Assembly: GCA_044368575.1 (NCBI GenBank)
Contig: JBIPPH010000003.1
Coordinates: 28,251-92,250 of the forward strand
Length of the DNA stretch: 64,000 bases
Reading direction: 5' to 3'
Source of the DNA: JABMMZ01 sp044368575
GTDB taxonomy: Bacteria > Bacteroidota > Bacteroidia > NS11-12g > UBA955
In this document: positions 25,537 to 35,622 of the stretch, one piece after another
Layout: every line of letters begins with the position of its first letter
How positions within the stretch are numbered: position 1 is the stretch's first letter
Program-made: the position numbers and the translations under genes
Notes under the pieces: generated by a model
Database searches by the model: none
The model's input: only the letters and a program-made list of their open reading frames with translations
What the model was told of the DNA's origin: nothing

Positions 25537-28500
25537 ATGAATTTAAACACCATTATAGGGTTTTCTATAAAGAACAAATTGATTATAGGCTTATTTACCA
25601 TTGGCCTAATCATATACGGTAGTTTTGAATTGTTCAAACTGCCAATAGATGCAGTGCCAGATATTACTAATAATCAGGTGCAAGTGATTACAATTGCACC
25701 GTCTTTGGGTGCTACTGACATTGAACGATTGGTTACATTTCCAATAGAGCAAGCCAATAACAATATCCCCGGACTGCACGAAATAAGAAGTTTTTCAAGG
25801 TTTGGCTTGTCATTGGTGACTATAGTCTTCGAAGACGATGTGGATGTGTATTGGGCACGTCAACAAGTGTCTGAAAGGATACAAAATGTTAAAGACCAAA
25901 TACCACAAGGGGTTTGCGTGCCTGAATTAGGCCCTGTTACAACAGGATTGGGCGAAATATACCAATATGTTTTAAGACCTAAACCTGGCTTTGAGCATCA
26001 ATACAGTAGTATGGAATTAAGAACCATACAAGATTGGATTGTTAGAAGACAATTATTAGGAGTAAAGGGGGTAGCAGATGTGAGTAGTTTTGGCGGTCAT
26101 TTAAAGCAATATGAAATTGCCTTAAACCCAGACAAGCTACAATCATTAGGCTTAACGATAGACCAAGTTTTTAAAGCCATAGAGGCCAATAATGAAAATA
26201 CAGGCGGTGGCTATATTGAGAGAGGTCCAAATGTGTTTTACATCCGCACCGAAGGTTTAGTACATTCAGAACAAGACCTTATGAACGTACCTGTTAAATT
26301 GCTTGACAACGGTGTGCCGCTATTGATCAGAGACATTGCCCAAGTTAGAATAGGTACTGCAATTCGTTATGGGGCTTTGCATTTGGATACGCTCGGGGAA
26401 GTGTCTGGTGCTGTGGTGATGATGCTGAAAGGCGCTAATAGTAGCGAGGTAATCAAAGCTGTAAAAGACCGTGTGGCGGAGATTCAAAAGACTTTGCCTG
26501 AAGGCATTGTGATAGAACCATTTCTGGATCGTACCAAGATGGTCAATAATGCCATTGGAACGGTTGAAACCAATTTATTGGAAGGTGCCCTCATAGTGAT
26601 TTTTGTCTTAGTTGTCTTTTTGGGCAATTTAAGAGCAGGCTTATTAGTGGCATCTGTTATTCCTTTGTCGATGTTGTTTGCCATTATCATGATGAATCTA
26701 TTTCATGTGAGTGGAAATTTAATGAGTTTAGGTGCGCTTGATTTTGGTTTGATAGTCGACGGGGCTGTTATTATTGTTGAGGCTGTAATGCACGCCTTGG
26801 CGATTCGCACTATGGGTCAAATGACGGCAGTTTCAAACACAGAGATGGACGATACAGTTAAATCTTCAGCAGGTAAGATGATGAACAGTGCGGTCTTCGG
26901 ACAAATCATTATTTTAATCGTGTATCTACCTATATTTTCATTGCAGGGCATTGAAGGAAAAATGTTTAAACCAATGGCTCAAACAGTTGCCTTTGCATTG
27001 TTAGGGGCGTTTATATTGTCTTTAACCTATGTGCCTATGATGAGTGCATGGTTATTGAGTAGAAAAGCACACAAGCCCAATTGGTCTGATTGGTTTATGC
27101 AAAAAGTGGAGGCTTGGTATCAAAAAGCTTTTGAATGGATTGTATTGAAAGTTAAATGGTTGTTTATAGGCTTAGGGTTATTGGTCATAGCTGCTGTAGT
27201 TGTCCTTACGCAATTAGGCGGTGAATTTATACCTAGTTTAGAGGAAGGCGATTTTGCACTTGAAACCAGAGTTTTGCCAGGAAGTAATTTAAATGTGAGT
27301 TTAAAAGCTTCGGAGCAAGCTTCCAAGATTTTACTCACTCAATTTCCTGAAGTGGAGAAAGTAGTGGCTAAAATCGGTAGCGGTGAAGTGCCAACTGATC
27401 CAATGCCAATTGATGCTCAAGATTTAATGATCATCATGAAAGATAAGCACACTTGGAAAACAGCGCATTCATTTAATGAGATGGCAGAGAAAATGGGAGA
27501 GGCCTTGAAAGCGGTTCCTGGGGTTACCTTTGGTTTTCAATACCCTGTTCAAATGCGTTTTAATGAGTTAATGACTGGCGCCAGACAAGACGTTGTTTGT
27601 AAACTGTTTGGAGAAGATCTTGATACTTTGGCTTACTATGCAGCAAAGATGGGGCATTTGGCCTCAAAGGTTGAAGGTGCTCAAGATATTTATGTTGAAC
27701 CTGTTACTGGGGTAAGTCAAATAGTAGTGGATTACAAGCGCGATTTAATAGCGCGTTATGGCTTACAAGTGGCAGCTATCAATAGCGTTGTTAATACCGC
27801 TTTTGCAGGAGGCTTAGCGGGTAAAGTATATGAGGGTGAAAAGCGTTTTGATTTGGTGTTAAGGTTACAAAATGATCACAGAAAAACACTCAATGATGTT
27901 CAGAATTTATTGATTCCAATCGGTCAAAATAACTTTGTGCCTTTGTCACATCTGGCAGATGTTTCGATTAAAGTCGGGCCTAATCAAATTCAAAGAGAAG
28001 ATGCTAAACGACGCATTGTAGTTGGTTTTAATGTGAGAGGTCGCGATGTACAGTCTATAGTGGATGAGTTAAAAACTAAGATTGAAAAACAAATTAAATT
28101 ACCACCTGGATATTCAGTGCGCTATGGCGGAACGTTTGAAAATTTGAACGCTGCTAAAAAGCGTTTAGGCATCGCTGTGCCACTAGCCCTTGCATTGATT
28201 TTTCTCATGCTGTATTTCGCTTTTCAATCTATTAAGCACGCCAGTTTAATTTATTCAGCTATTCCATTGTCAGCATTGGGGGGCATCTTTGCACTTTACA
28301 TCAGAGATATGCCTTTTAGTATCAGTGCGGGCGTAGGTTTTATAGCTTTATTTGGCGTAGCGGTCTTAAACGGGATCGTTTTAATTTCAGAGTTTAAACG
28401 TCAAAAAGAGACCCATACAGGTGCATTAACTGAAATGGTTATGAATGCTACTAAACTTAGACTCAGACCAGTATTAATGACGGCATTTGTTGCTTCATTG

Positions 28501-29880
28501 GGCTTTTTGCCAATGGCATTAAGCAATGGCGCTGGCGCTGAGGTCCAAAGGCCTTTGGCTACAGTCGTCATTGGAGGTTTGTTAATCGCCACATTTTTAA
28601 CCTTATTTGTCTTGCCTATTTTGTTTATTATGTCAGAACAATCATTTAAAATGAAGGGCTTGTCCTTAAAAGCCATCATTACTATCGCCTTTATTGGTGT
28701 TGGGGTCAATGGCTTTAGCCAAACAACAATTGGGTTTAAACAAGCGCTCGATTCAGCCTTGAATAACAACTTGCAGATTAAGCAAGCTCATCAAGTGTTA
28801 GCCTATCAAAAGGCCTTAAATAAATCTGCTGTCAATATTCCTAAAACAGCTTTGACTTTTGAGCGAGGGCAACTCAATTCATATTACACTGATAAACGAT
28901 TTGGATTGAACCAAACCTTGAGTTTACCAATGGTGTATTCACAGCAATACAAAGTGTTAAGTGTTCAAACCTTGGCCCAATCTGCCAATCTGCAATTGAC
29001 TCAATCTGAGGTGAAGCAAAGGGTGCTGCAGGCCTATTTTAACTGGTTAAATCAAGCGCAACAGTTACTAGCCTTGAGGTCAGTAGATACTATGTTTAAA
29101 GCCATGTTGAAGCAGTCTAGTCAGTTGTATAGTTTAGGGGAAATAGACATTGCTCAAAACGCATCCATTCAATTGAAAGGTCAATCTATTATGGCGCAAT
29201 TACATGTTTTAGAAAGCGCCCAAGCGCTAACGCTTTCTGAATTCAATTGGTTGTTGAATACACACGCCAATTATACGCCAGATTTGAGCTCAGGAAGAAT
29301 GCCATTACCAAATATTGATAGCTCATTGTTGTTAAAACATCCGCAATTGCAAATCCTCAAGCAATATGTTCAATTAAGTCAACAACAGAGTAAATTAGAA
29401 TCGTATAAATTATTGCCGGAAATTCAATTGGGATATTCCAATATGACCATGAATGGCTTTGGTGCTGACAATCGATTTTATACCAATAGTGCTAGGTTTC
29501 AATCTTTTCAGTTTGGCGTCACTGTGCCTTTGTTTTACAATGCCCAAAAAGCCATGTTCAATGCGTCTAAGATTGACAGAACGGTTCAAGAACAAGCGTT
29601 GAAAATTCAAACACAAGCTCTGCAATTGGATTGGCAACAATGCCTATCAGCCTTGGAGCATCATATTCAATACCTCAATTATTTTGATGGTGCTGGATTG
29701 ACGCAATTAAACCAATTAAAAACAACTGCCAACTTGCAATTACAATCAGGCGATATCTCTTATTCAGATTGGGTTGGACTTATGGGGCAATACTTTGAAC
29801 TTCAAAAACAATATTTTGAAGTTGTTAATCAATACAATCAAAACATCATCCATCTCAACTATTTGATGGGCCAATTTTAA
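25537..29880 (+). CDS. czcA: CusA/CzcA-type heavy-metal RND pump fused to a TolC-like outer-membrane domain
   Basis: A 1447-residue fusion. Residues about 1-1035 are a complete heavy-metal RND pump with twelve helices; the helix-4 motif DFGLIVDGAVIIVEAV (near 402-417) is typical of divalent or monovalent metal exporters. Residues about 1039-1062 form a second signal-peptide-like segment (MKG start, hydrophobic core, GFSQ end), and the rest (about 1063-1447) is a TolC/OEP-type coiled-coil domain. The pump C-terminus is cytoplasmic, so the inner signal must send the TolC part across the membrane, perhaps with cleavage. The adaptor gene follows 11 bases later. Confidence 0.93.
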   Translation: MNLNTIIGFSIKNKLIIGLFTIGLIIYGSFELFKLPIDAVPDITNNQVQVITIAPSLGATDIERLVTFPIEQANNNIPGLHEIRSFSRFGLSLVTIVFEDDVDVYWARQQVSERIQNVKDQIPQGVCVPELGPVTTGLGEIYQYVLRPKPGFEHQYSSMELRTIQDWIVRRQLLGVKGVADVSSFGGHLKQYEIALNPDKLQSLGLTIDQVFKAIEANNENTGGGYIERGPNVFYIRTEGLVHSEQDLMNVPVKLLDNGVPLLIRDIAQVRIGTAIRYGALHLDTLGEVSGAVVMMLKGANSSEVIKAVKDRVAEIQKTLPEGIVIEPFLDRTKMVNNAIGTVETNLLEGALIVIFVLVVFLGNLRAGLLVASVIPLSMLFAIIMMNLFHVSGNLMSLGALDFGLIVDGAVIIVEAVMHALAIRTMGQMTAVSNTEMDDTVKSSAGKMMNSAVFGQIIILIVYLPIFSLQGIEGKMFKPMAQTVAFALLGAFILSLTYVPMMSAWLLSRKAHKPNWSDWFMQKVEAWYQKAFEWIVLKVKWLFIGLGLLVIAAVVVLTQLGGEFIPSLEEGDFALETRVLPGSNLNVSLKASEQASKILLTQFPEVEKVVAKIGSGEVPTDPMPIDAQDLMIIMKDKHTWKTAHSFNEMAEKMGEALKAVPGVTFGFQYPVQMRFNELMTGARQDVVCKLFGEDLDTLAYYAAKMGHLASKVEGAQDIYVEPVTGVSQIVVDYKRDLIARYGLQVAAINSVVNTAFAGGLAGKVYEGEKRFDLVLRLQNDHRKTLNDVQNLLIPIGQNNFVPLSHLADVSIKVGPNQIQREDAKRRIVVGFNVRGRDVQSIVDELKTKIEKQIKLPPGYSVRYGGTFENLNAAKKRLGIAVPLALALIFLMLYFAFQSIKHASLIYSAIPLSALGGIFALYIRDMPFSISAGVGFIALFGVAVLNGIVLISEFKRQKETHTGALTEMVMNATKLRLRPVLMTAFVASLGFLPMALSNGAGAEVQRPLATVVIGGLLIATFLTLFVLPILFIMSEQSFKMKGLSLKAIITIAFIGVGVNGFSQTTIGFKQALDSALNNNLQIKQAHQVLAYQKALNKSAVNIPKTALTFERGQLNSYYTDKRFGLNQTLSLPMVYSQQYKVLSVQTLAQSANLQLTQSEVKQRVLQAYFNWLNQAQQLLALRSVDTMFKAMLKQSSQLYSLGEIDIAQNASIQLKGQSIMAQLHVLESAQALTLSEFNWLLNTHANYTPDLSSGRMPLPNIDSSLLLKHPQLQILKQYVQLSQQQSKLESYKLLPEIQLGYSNMTMNGFGADNRFYTNSARFQSFQFGVTVPLFYNAQKAMFNASKIDRTVQEQALKIQTQALQLDWQQCLSALEHHIQYLNYFDGAGLTQLNQLKTTANLQLQSGDISYSDWVGLMGQYFELQKQYFEVVNQYNQNIIHLNYLMGQF

Positions 29881-29891
29881 ACCAATTTTTT

Positions 29892-31022
29892 ATGAACAAA
29901 ATCATTCAATATTTTTTATATACGACTTGCATTACAACATTGTTTGCTTGCCAATCTGCGGCCAAAGAAGAACAGCAAGTTGAATCTAAAACGAATCAAA
30001 TACAATTAACGGATGCTCAATTTAAGACTGTTGGCATATTAACGGATACCATGCAAATCCAAACTTTGCAAGGCGATGTTAAAGTCAATGGTGTAATCGA
30101 TGTGCCACCCCAAAATATGGTCTCTGTAGGCATCCCTCTTGGAGGCTTTCTTAAAAGCACTCATTTACTACCTGGTATGAAAGTGAAGAAAGGAGAAGTC
30201 ATTGCCATATTGGAAGATCAACAGTACATTCAGTTGCAACAAGATTACTTAACAGCTTTAGCTGAATTTTCATTCATTGATAAGGAATACAAAAGACAAC
30301 AAGAGCTCAATCAGTCTAAGGCTATAAGTGATAAGTCATACGAGCAAATTAAAGCGACTTATCAAAAACAAAAAATTGCCATTAAAGCCTTGTCTGAGAA
30401 ATTGAGACTAATAGGTATTCAACCTGAAAATCTTAATGAAAATACTATTTCTAAGAGCATTAATTTACAGTCGCCTATTAGTGGATTTGTGAGTAAGGTA
30501 AATGTGAATGTAGGTCGATACATAACAGGTTCAGATGTGCTTTTTGAATTGGTGAATCCAGATGATATTCATTTGAATTTAACCGTTTATGAAAAAGACA
30601 TTGCTAGTTTGAAAATTGGTAGTAAGGTAAAAGCCTTCACCAATACCAATCCTAATAAAGTCTATCAATGTGATGTGATATTGATAGGTCAAGATGTGTC
30701 TAAAGAAGGTTATGTGCAGATACATTGCCATTTTGATACCTATAGCAGTGAATTGATTCCTGGTATGTATATGAATGCGGATATCACTACAGACGGAATT
30801 CATGCTAGAGTTTTGCCAGAACCAGCTGTTGTTAGCTATGAAGGTAAAGACTATGTGTTTTTAGATCAAGGCAATAAACAATATAAATTATTAGAAGTAA
30901 AGGTCTTAAAACGTTCAGCCACTTGGGTTCAAATAGATTATGAAGCATCAGCAAACCAAGCCTTTGTTGTAAAAGGGGCATATGATTTACTCATGATGGC
31001 TAAAAATTCAGAAGAAGAGTAA
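29892..31022 (+). CDS. RND efflux periplasmic adaptor lipoprotein (CzcB/CusB type)
   Basis: A 376-residue membrane-fusion protein joining the pump to the outer-membrane channel. The signal ends in the lipobox LFAC (C20). The order is typical: beta-barrel start, lipoyl half-motif (GMKVKKGEVIAILEDQQYIQLQQDYL, about 96-120), an alpha hairpin (about 120-185), second lipoyl half (LQSPISGFVSKVNVNVGRYI, about 194-213), then barrel and membrane-proximal domains. It sits in one operon with the fused pump and a CDF transporter; the metal is not evident from the sequence. Confidence 0.93.
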   Translation: MNKIIQYFLYTTCITTLFACQSAAKEEQQVESKTNQIQLTDAQFKTVGILTDTMQIQTLQGDVKVNGVIDVPPQNMVSVGIPLGGFLKSTHLLPGMKVKKGEVIAILEDQQYIQLQQDYLTALAEFSFIDKEYKRQQELNQSKAISDKSYEQIKATYQKQKIAIKALSEKLRLIGIQPENLNENTISKSINLQSPISGFVSKVNVNVGRYITGSDVLFELVNPDDIHLNLTVYEKDIASLKIGSKVKAFTNTNPNKVYQCDVILIGQDVSKEGYVQIHCHFDTYSSELIPGMYMNADITTDGIHARVLPEPAVVSYEGKDYVFLDQGNKQYKLLEVKVLKRSATWVQIDYEASANQAFVVKGAYDLLMMAKNSEEE

Positions 31023-31025
31023 TAG

Positions 31026-32015
31026 ATGAAGTCTGAGCAATCAAAAATCATAGGGCTACAGAAATGGGTATTCGTTGTTTCTGTTTTGCTTTTGCTGTTT
31101 AAGTTAACCGCCTGGGTATATACAGGCTCGGTTGCCATATTAACAGATGCTTTGGAGAGCATTGTCAATGTTGTAGCTGGTATTATGGGTTTGTACAGCT
31201 TGAATTTATCTAATAAGCCAAAGGATACAGAACACCCTTATGGGCATGGTAAGGTAGAATTTATAACCTCTGCTATTGAAGGTGTATTAATTATGGTGGC
31301 AGCCCTATTTATTGTGTTTGAAGCCACTCAACATTTACTGCATCCACAAGCCATCCGATCTATTGATTTTGGTATTCTTGTGTTGTTGTTAACCAGCGCA
31401 GTAAATTATGCATTAGGTTGGTATTGCGGTAAGGTTGGTAAACAATCCCAGTCCGTTGTTTTAATGGGTAGCGGGGCACATTTAAAAAGTGATACATACT
31501 CAACCCTTGGAATAGTCATTGGGGTGGTTTTAGTAAAGTTGACCAACGCCCTATGGCTCGATGCAAGTGTGGCAATTTTGTTTTCTTTAATCATTCTGCG
31601 AACAGGGTATAAAATCATTAGACAATCTGTTTCGGGTATTATGGATGAAACCGATATGTTGGTGGTGGATCAAATCGTAAATGTTTTGAATGAACACCGT
31701 TCTAAACAATGGATAGATGTTCACAATGTACGCGTTATCAATTATGCTGGTTTTTATCATATTGATTGCCACTTAACGGTTCCATATTATATCAATGTCA
31801 ATGAGGCGCATCAACAAATGGATGCTTTTACAGCTTTGTTGCACAAGCACTTTAATGGACAAGTAGAGTTCTTTGTTCATATAGATGGTTGTGTGCCGCA
31901 ACAATGTAAATTGTGTCAAATACAAGCTTGTAGCCATAGGCAAACTGATTTTGATACACTTCAAGATTGGACCCGTCAGAATTTGTTAGACAATGCAAAG
32001 CATGGCTTGCAATAG
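31026..32015 (+). CDS. Cation diffusion facilitator family transporter
   Basis: A 329-residue CDF metal/proton antiporter that moves divalent metals from the cytosol to the periplasm, where the RND system can take over. Family marks are TDALESIVN near 38-46, HPYGHGKVEF near 73-82, HLKSDTYSTLGIVIG near 152-166 (H and D metal ligands), and a cytoplasmic C-terminal ferredoxin-like domain. The C-terminus adds a cysteine/histidine cluster CVPQQCKLCQIQACSHRQ that may be an extra metal site. It starts four bases after the adaptor stop. Confidence 0.93.
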   Translation: MKSEQSKIIGLQKWVFVVSVLLLLFKLTAWVYTGSVAILTDALESIVNVVAGIMGLYSLNLSNKPKDTEHPYGHGKVEFITSAIEGVLIMVAALFIVFEATQHLLHPQAIRSIDFGILVLLLTSAVNYALGWYCGKVGKQSQSVVLMGSGAHLKSDTYSTLGIVIGVVLVKLTNALWLDASVAILFSLIILRTGYKIIRQSVSGIMDETDMLVVDQIVNVLNEHRSKQWIDVHNVRVINYAGFYHIDCHLTVPYYINVNEAHQQMDAFTALLHKHFNGQVEFFVHIDGCVPQQCKLCQIQACSHRQTDFDTLQDWTRQNLLDNAKHGLQ

Positions 32016-32020
32016 TTCAC

Positions 32021-33220
32021 TTATCGTTTGAGTAAGTGTTTTTCTAAACGGTAAATCATTATGGTAGCGATGGTCATGGTGCAAATGACCACCATGCCCA
32101 ATTGTTCATAATGCAATAATTTGCCTGTACTTGTTTTTACGACTATAAGACCGGCAATGGCTGCGGCAATACCTCCAGACAATTGTTGAATGGAGGAATT
32201 AATGCTCATGAAAGCCCCTCTATCTTGTGGTTTAGGGACCATAGAAATAAGACTAGAGGAGGCAATGATTCTGGCGCTTATGCCAATAAACATTAGACCA
32301 TTAAATACCATTACTATCGGCAGGGGAGTATGGCCAAGTCTGGTGTAAAACACAATGACTAACATGCTCAATAGGCTACCACCTAAAAAGATTTTGAATC
32401 GATCAATTTTATCTGATTGTTTACCGACTAAAGGCCCCGTTAAAATGGTAACTATTCCAGTAGCACCAAACAAATAAGGCAGGTCTTTTAAAGCTACACC
32501 TAAATTATTGGTACTAAAGGCAGAGGCAAAAGGCATCATCATATAGCCACCAGTTGACAATAATATAGTGGCCAAAAATCCTTTTAAATAATTAGGGTTA
32601 ATGAGTGTGTCTTTTAAATGTCTGAAGGCGTTTTTGGGTTCAGTTAGCTGTAAATGGGCGTTAACAGGTTTCATGAATACAAAAATGACTATGCCTAATA
32701 GCAAGCCAAGAATAACTATTAAATAAAAGACCGCATGCCAATTGTATAGCTCAGCTAATTTTAAGCCAATAGGGATGCCTAATACTTGGCTGGCAGAAAA
32801 AGCCATTTGAATGTAGGCAATTACCCTACCTCTATTTTCAATTTTAAAACTATCAGTGCCAATAGCAAAGGAAATGGAACTGATAACACCCCCAAATACG
32901 CCTGTAACAATTCTGGCAATCAATAGGGAAGTGTAAGTGTCTGCCATAGCACACATAAGCGTACCTAACAAAAACCCAACATAAAAAAATAACAGGTACT
33001 TTTTGCGGTCGTATTTATCTGCATACCCAGCAGAGAGTATGCCTGATAAGCCTGCACTAAATGCATAGGCTGAAACCACCCACCCAAATTCTTGAGCATT
33101 GATTTTTAACTCTTTTAGTAGCACCGCTCCTAATGGAGATAATACCATAAAGTCAAGCACTACAGTAAATTGAAGTAGGGCTAAAACAACAATTAAAAAC
33201 TTTTGATATTTAGTAAACAA
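32021..33220 (-). CDS. MFS transporter
   Basis: A 399-residue major facilitator protein with about twelve helices, of the drug/sugar efflux (AraJ/NepI-like) group. The loop 2-3 motif reads GYADKYDRKKYL, and motif C-like glycines appear in helix 5 (SQVLGIPIGLKLAE). The substrate is unknown. The start is a TTG at 33220; no ATG lies close by that keeps the first helix. The gene ends five bases from the convergent CDF gene. The 112-base gap upstream holds only a weak hairpin and no clear promoter. Confidence 0.9.
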   Translation of the reverse strand: MFTKYQKFLIVVLALLQFTVVLDFMVLSPLGAVLLKELKINAQEFGWVVSAYAFSAGLSGILSAGYADKYDRKKYLLFFYVGFLLGTLMCAMADTYTSLLIARIVTGVFGGVISSISFAIGTDSFKIENRGRVIAYIQMAFSASQVLGIPIGLKLAELYNWHAVFYLIVILGLLLGIVIFVFMKPVNAHLQLTEPKNAFRHLKDTLINPNYLKGFLATILLSTGGYMMMPFASAFSTNNLGVALKDLPYLFGATGIVTILTGPLVGKQSDKIDRFKIFLGGSLLSMLVIVFYTRLGHTPLPIVMVFNGLMFIGISARIIASSSLISMVPKPQDRGAFMSINSSIQQLSGGIAAAIAGLIVVKTSTGKLLHYEQLGMVVICTMTIATIMIYRLEKHLLKR

Positions 33221-33285
33221 AATCGGTCGGTGAAATTACATCAAGCATCTTGCATAAGCAATTTCATTTTGAGATAATGTTTAAA

Positions 33286-33304
33286 AGCATGATTGATATA
33301 TGCT
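33286..33304 (-). terminator. Weak terminator-like hairpin after the SulP gene
   Basis: AGCAT (33286-33290) and ATGCT (33300-33304) form a five-base stem followed on the minus strand by TTTTAA. It is short and only suggestive. Confidence 0.3.
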
Positions 33305-33332
33305 AACTCCTTATAAGTTTTAGCGCAATAAA

Positions 33333-34916
33333 TTATTTCTTAATTCTTGTAGCTGATTGATGGTCAGATATAGCAATGTGCTCATTTAAGCCAATTAATT
33401 CAACCGTACCTCCATTAAGTTGATATTCCTTTTTATAAGTATGCAGATTTTCCATTGTACTGTGGTCAATTAACTTTGTTTTACTTAAATCAATAGTGAC
33501 GTCAAATCCACTTGGAATGGCATCAAGTTTACGCTTAATGCCCATAAAGTTCGTAAACACAGCCGCTTGGTCAATTTCAATTAAATATTTATTGCCATCA
33601 AATGATACTACAGTGGGGGCCTTGAAAATAACAGATAATGGTTTGCCATTAATGATATTGATTATGATTTCACATATCATGCCCATAACTATTCCAACTA
33701 ATAGATCAATCCAAAAAGTAAAACAAATAGTTGTGATAAAAACGGCTAATTGTTCTTTGCCTATTTTAAAAGTATTAACGAATTCTCTTGGGTGGGCCAG
33801 TTTTATACCAACAGATATTAACATGGCTGCAAGTGCAGAATTAGGTATCATTTCAATGTACTTAATGGCAATTAGTACAAAAATTAATATGAACATGCCA
33901 TGAAAGAAGTTAGCCCATCTTGTTTTTGCTCCATTAGAAATATTTGCAGAACTTCTAGCGACTTCTGAAATCATAGGAAGTCCACCAAAGATGGCAGCGA
34001 TAGTGTTTCCTATACCCACAGCAATTAAATCTTGATTGCTATTAGATTTTCTATTGTATGGATCTTTCATATCTATTGCTTTAATTGTCAACAATGATTC
34101 TATTGATCCTATTACTGCAAACATGATTACATATTTTATAAAAATGCCTGCTTGTTCAATACCAGAAAAATCTATGTTGATTTTTATGCTTTCAAATATA
34201 TTCCCAATATTTACTAATGCATATTTGGGCTCAGTGGATTGAAAATTTAAAATTAATTCTGCAGGAATTGCAAAAAGCAGCACCATTAATGGTGCCGGTA
34301 TTTTTTTGAGTTTGGGGTGTTTGATTTTACTCCAACTGAGCATAATCCATAAACTTACAACGCCTACAAGAGTTGATTTTGTATCAATAAGCGCTAGGAA
34401 TTTTGGGATATTCAATAATAATTCCAATGGCTCCTTGGCTTTTGTGAGCTCAGGGTTGATGTCCATAAACACTGGAATTTGTTTGATGATAATGATAAGG
34501 CCAATTGCAGCGAGCATGCCATGCACAGCTGAAAGGGGAAAGAAGTCTGTGAGTTTGCCTAATTTAAAATATCCAAAAAGTATTTGTAAAAAACCGGCAA
34601 TAAACAATGCCCCAAGGGTTAAATGCCAACCTAATTCGCCACCGCCAAAAGCATTCACTGCACCTGCAACAATCACAATTAAGCCAGCCGCAGGTCCTTT
34701 GATGGTTAATGGAGAGCCCGCAAAAAAACTGACAATTATACCGCCAATTGCTGCTGTTAATAAGCCCATAATGGGAGGGAATTCAGATGCTTTGGCAATG
34801 CCTAAACTCAGCGGTAATGCTAATAAAAAAATACTAAAGCCTGAAAGCGCATCACTTAGGAAATGGTCTTTTAATCCAGTAATGCCATCTTTAGGTAAAG
34901 GAAGTTTATTTTTCAT
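33333..34916 (-). CDS. SulP family anion transporter with STAS domain
   Basis: A 527-residue SLC26/SulP transporter: about ten to fourteen helices (residues about 25-410) and a C-terminal STAS domain (about 430-515, with the VTIDLSKTKLIDHSTMENL segment). Helix 3 carries GPAAGLIVIVAGAV. Family substrates are sulfate, bicarbonate, chloride or organic acids; BicA-like bicarbonate uptake is a fair alternative to sulfate. Its start overlaps the end of the DUF2490 gene by 11 bases, so the two form an operon expressed from the promoter at 35758-35789 with a long structured leader. Confidence 0.92.
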   Translation of the reverse strand: MKNKLPLPKDGITGLKDHFLSDALSGFSIFLLALPLSLGIAKASEFPPIMGLLTAAIGGIIVSFFAGSPLTIKGPAAGLIVIVAGAVNAFGGGELGWHLTLGALFIAGFLQILFGYFKLGKLTDFFPLSAVHGMLAAIGLIIIIKQIPVFMDINPELTKAKEPLELLLNIPKFLALIDTKSTLVGVVSLWIMLSWSKIKHPKLKKIPAPLMVLLFAIPAELILNFQSTEPKYALVNIGNIFESIKINIDFSGIEQAGIFIKYVIMFAVIGSIESLLTIKAIDMKDPYNRKSNSNQDLIAVGIGNTIAAIFGGLPMISEVARSSANISNGAKTRWANFFHGMFILIFVLIAIKYIEMIPNSALAAMLISVGIKLAHPREFVNTFKIGKEQLAVFITTICFTFWIDLLVGIVMGMICEIIINIINGKPLSVIFKAPTVVSFDGNKYLIEIDQAAVFTNFMGIKRKLDAIPSGFDVTIDLSKTKLIDHSTMENLHTYKKEYQLNGGTVELIGLNEHIAISDHQSATRIKK

Positions 34917-35622
34917 TTTTAAAGAGCTTAAAATTGTTTAAGATACTTAATCTGATTGTTGGGTTGTTTTCAAAAATGGTGTTACTGTAATTCCAAATGT
35001 TTTGATGGATATAGTTTAATTGAATTTGAAAATTAGGCTTATAAAACCATGCCAATCCAGCTATGATTCTATTTTGATTCATTACAGATTTACCACTGTA
35101 ACTGCCGAGATTAAAAAAAGCTTCATCTCCAAATTGTATGAATAGTTTTTTAGGGCTTATTGGGTAACTAAAGAGTACCATGTAGCGCAATCTATTGCGA
35201 TAGGTTTTATCTTGTCCAATAAACCGATTTTCATTTCTTATTCGATTAGATACACTCCATTTTTTGTAGAAGCATTGAGTGCTTATCTGGGCCCAAATGT
35301 GATCTTCCTCTAAGGGTGTTTTAAACATGGCAGGGTTGCCATAAGAGAAAGTTTTATAATGGGAGTAACCAATACTTGAAGAGATGAATTTATTAAAGGT
35401 ATAATCAATGGATGGTCTTATAAACCATTGTTGATGCTGTTTGCCCCAATCAGTGTGTCTATCAGAGGTCTCAAATGTAAATAACCATTGTGGCTTAAAT
35501 TGAAGCTTCCCAATGTAGTGTATCCAAAGATTATTATTTACAGTTTTTGTGCTTGCCTCAATATTAAAACAATAACACATAACTATCAGTTGAATGGCAA
35601 TTGTTCGTGTTAATTTATACAT
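34906..35622 (-). CDS. DUF2490 outer-membrane-type protein
   Basis: A 238-residue exported protein with a signal peptide (about 1-23) and repeated amphipathic beta strands rich in aromatic residues, matching DUF2490, a family of small beta-barrel-like outer-membrane proteins. Strand segments such as YRNRLRYMVLFSYPI and AGLAWFYKPNFQIQLNYIHQN alternate hydrophobic and polar residues. The 3' end overlaps the SulP gene by 11 bases, and DUF2490-SulP pairs suggest a porin feeding the inner-membrane carrier. This pairing role is inference. Confidence 0.82.
   Translation of the reverse strand: MYKLTRTIAIQLIVMCYCFNIEASTKTVNNNLWIHYIGKLQFKPQWLFTFETSDRHTDWGKQHQQWFIRPSIDYTFNKFISSSIGYSHYKTFSYGNPAMFKTPLEEDHIWAQISTQCFYKKWSVSNRIRNENRFIGQDKTYRNRLRYMVLFSYPISPKKLFIQFGDEAFFNLGSYSGKSVMNQNRIIAGLAWFYKPNFQIQLNYIHQNIWNYSNTIFENNPTIRLSILNNFKLFKNEK

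Noticed and set aside
34306..34941. 211-residue open frame on the plus strand across the SulP gene
   Set aside because: It is fully antisense to a clear SulP transporter, with low-complexity hydrophobic composition and no motif; it is a shadow frame.
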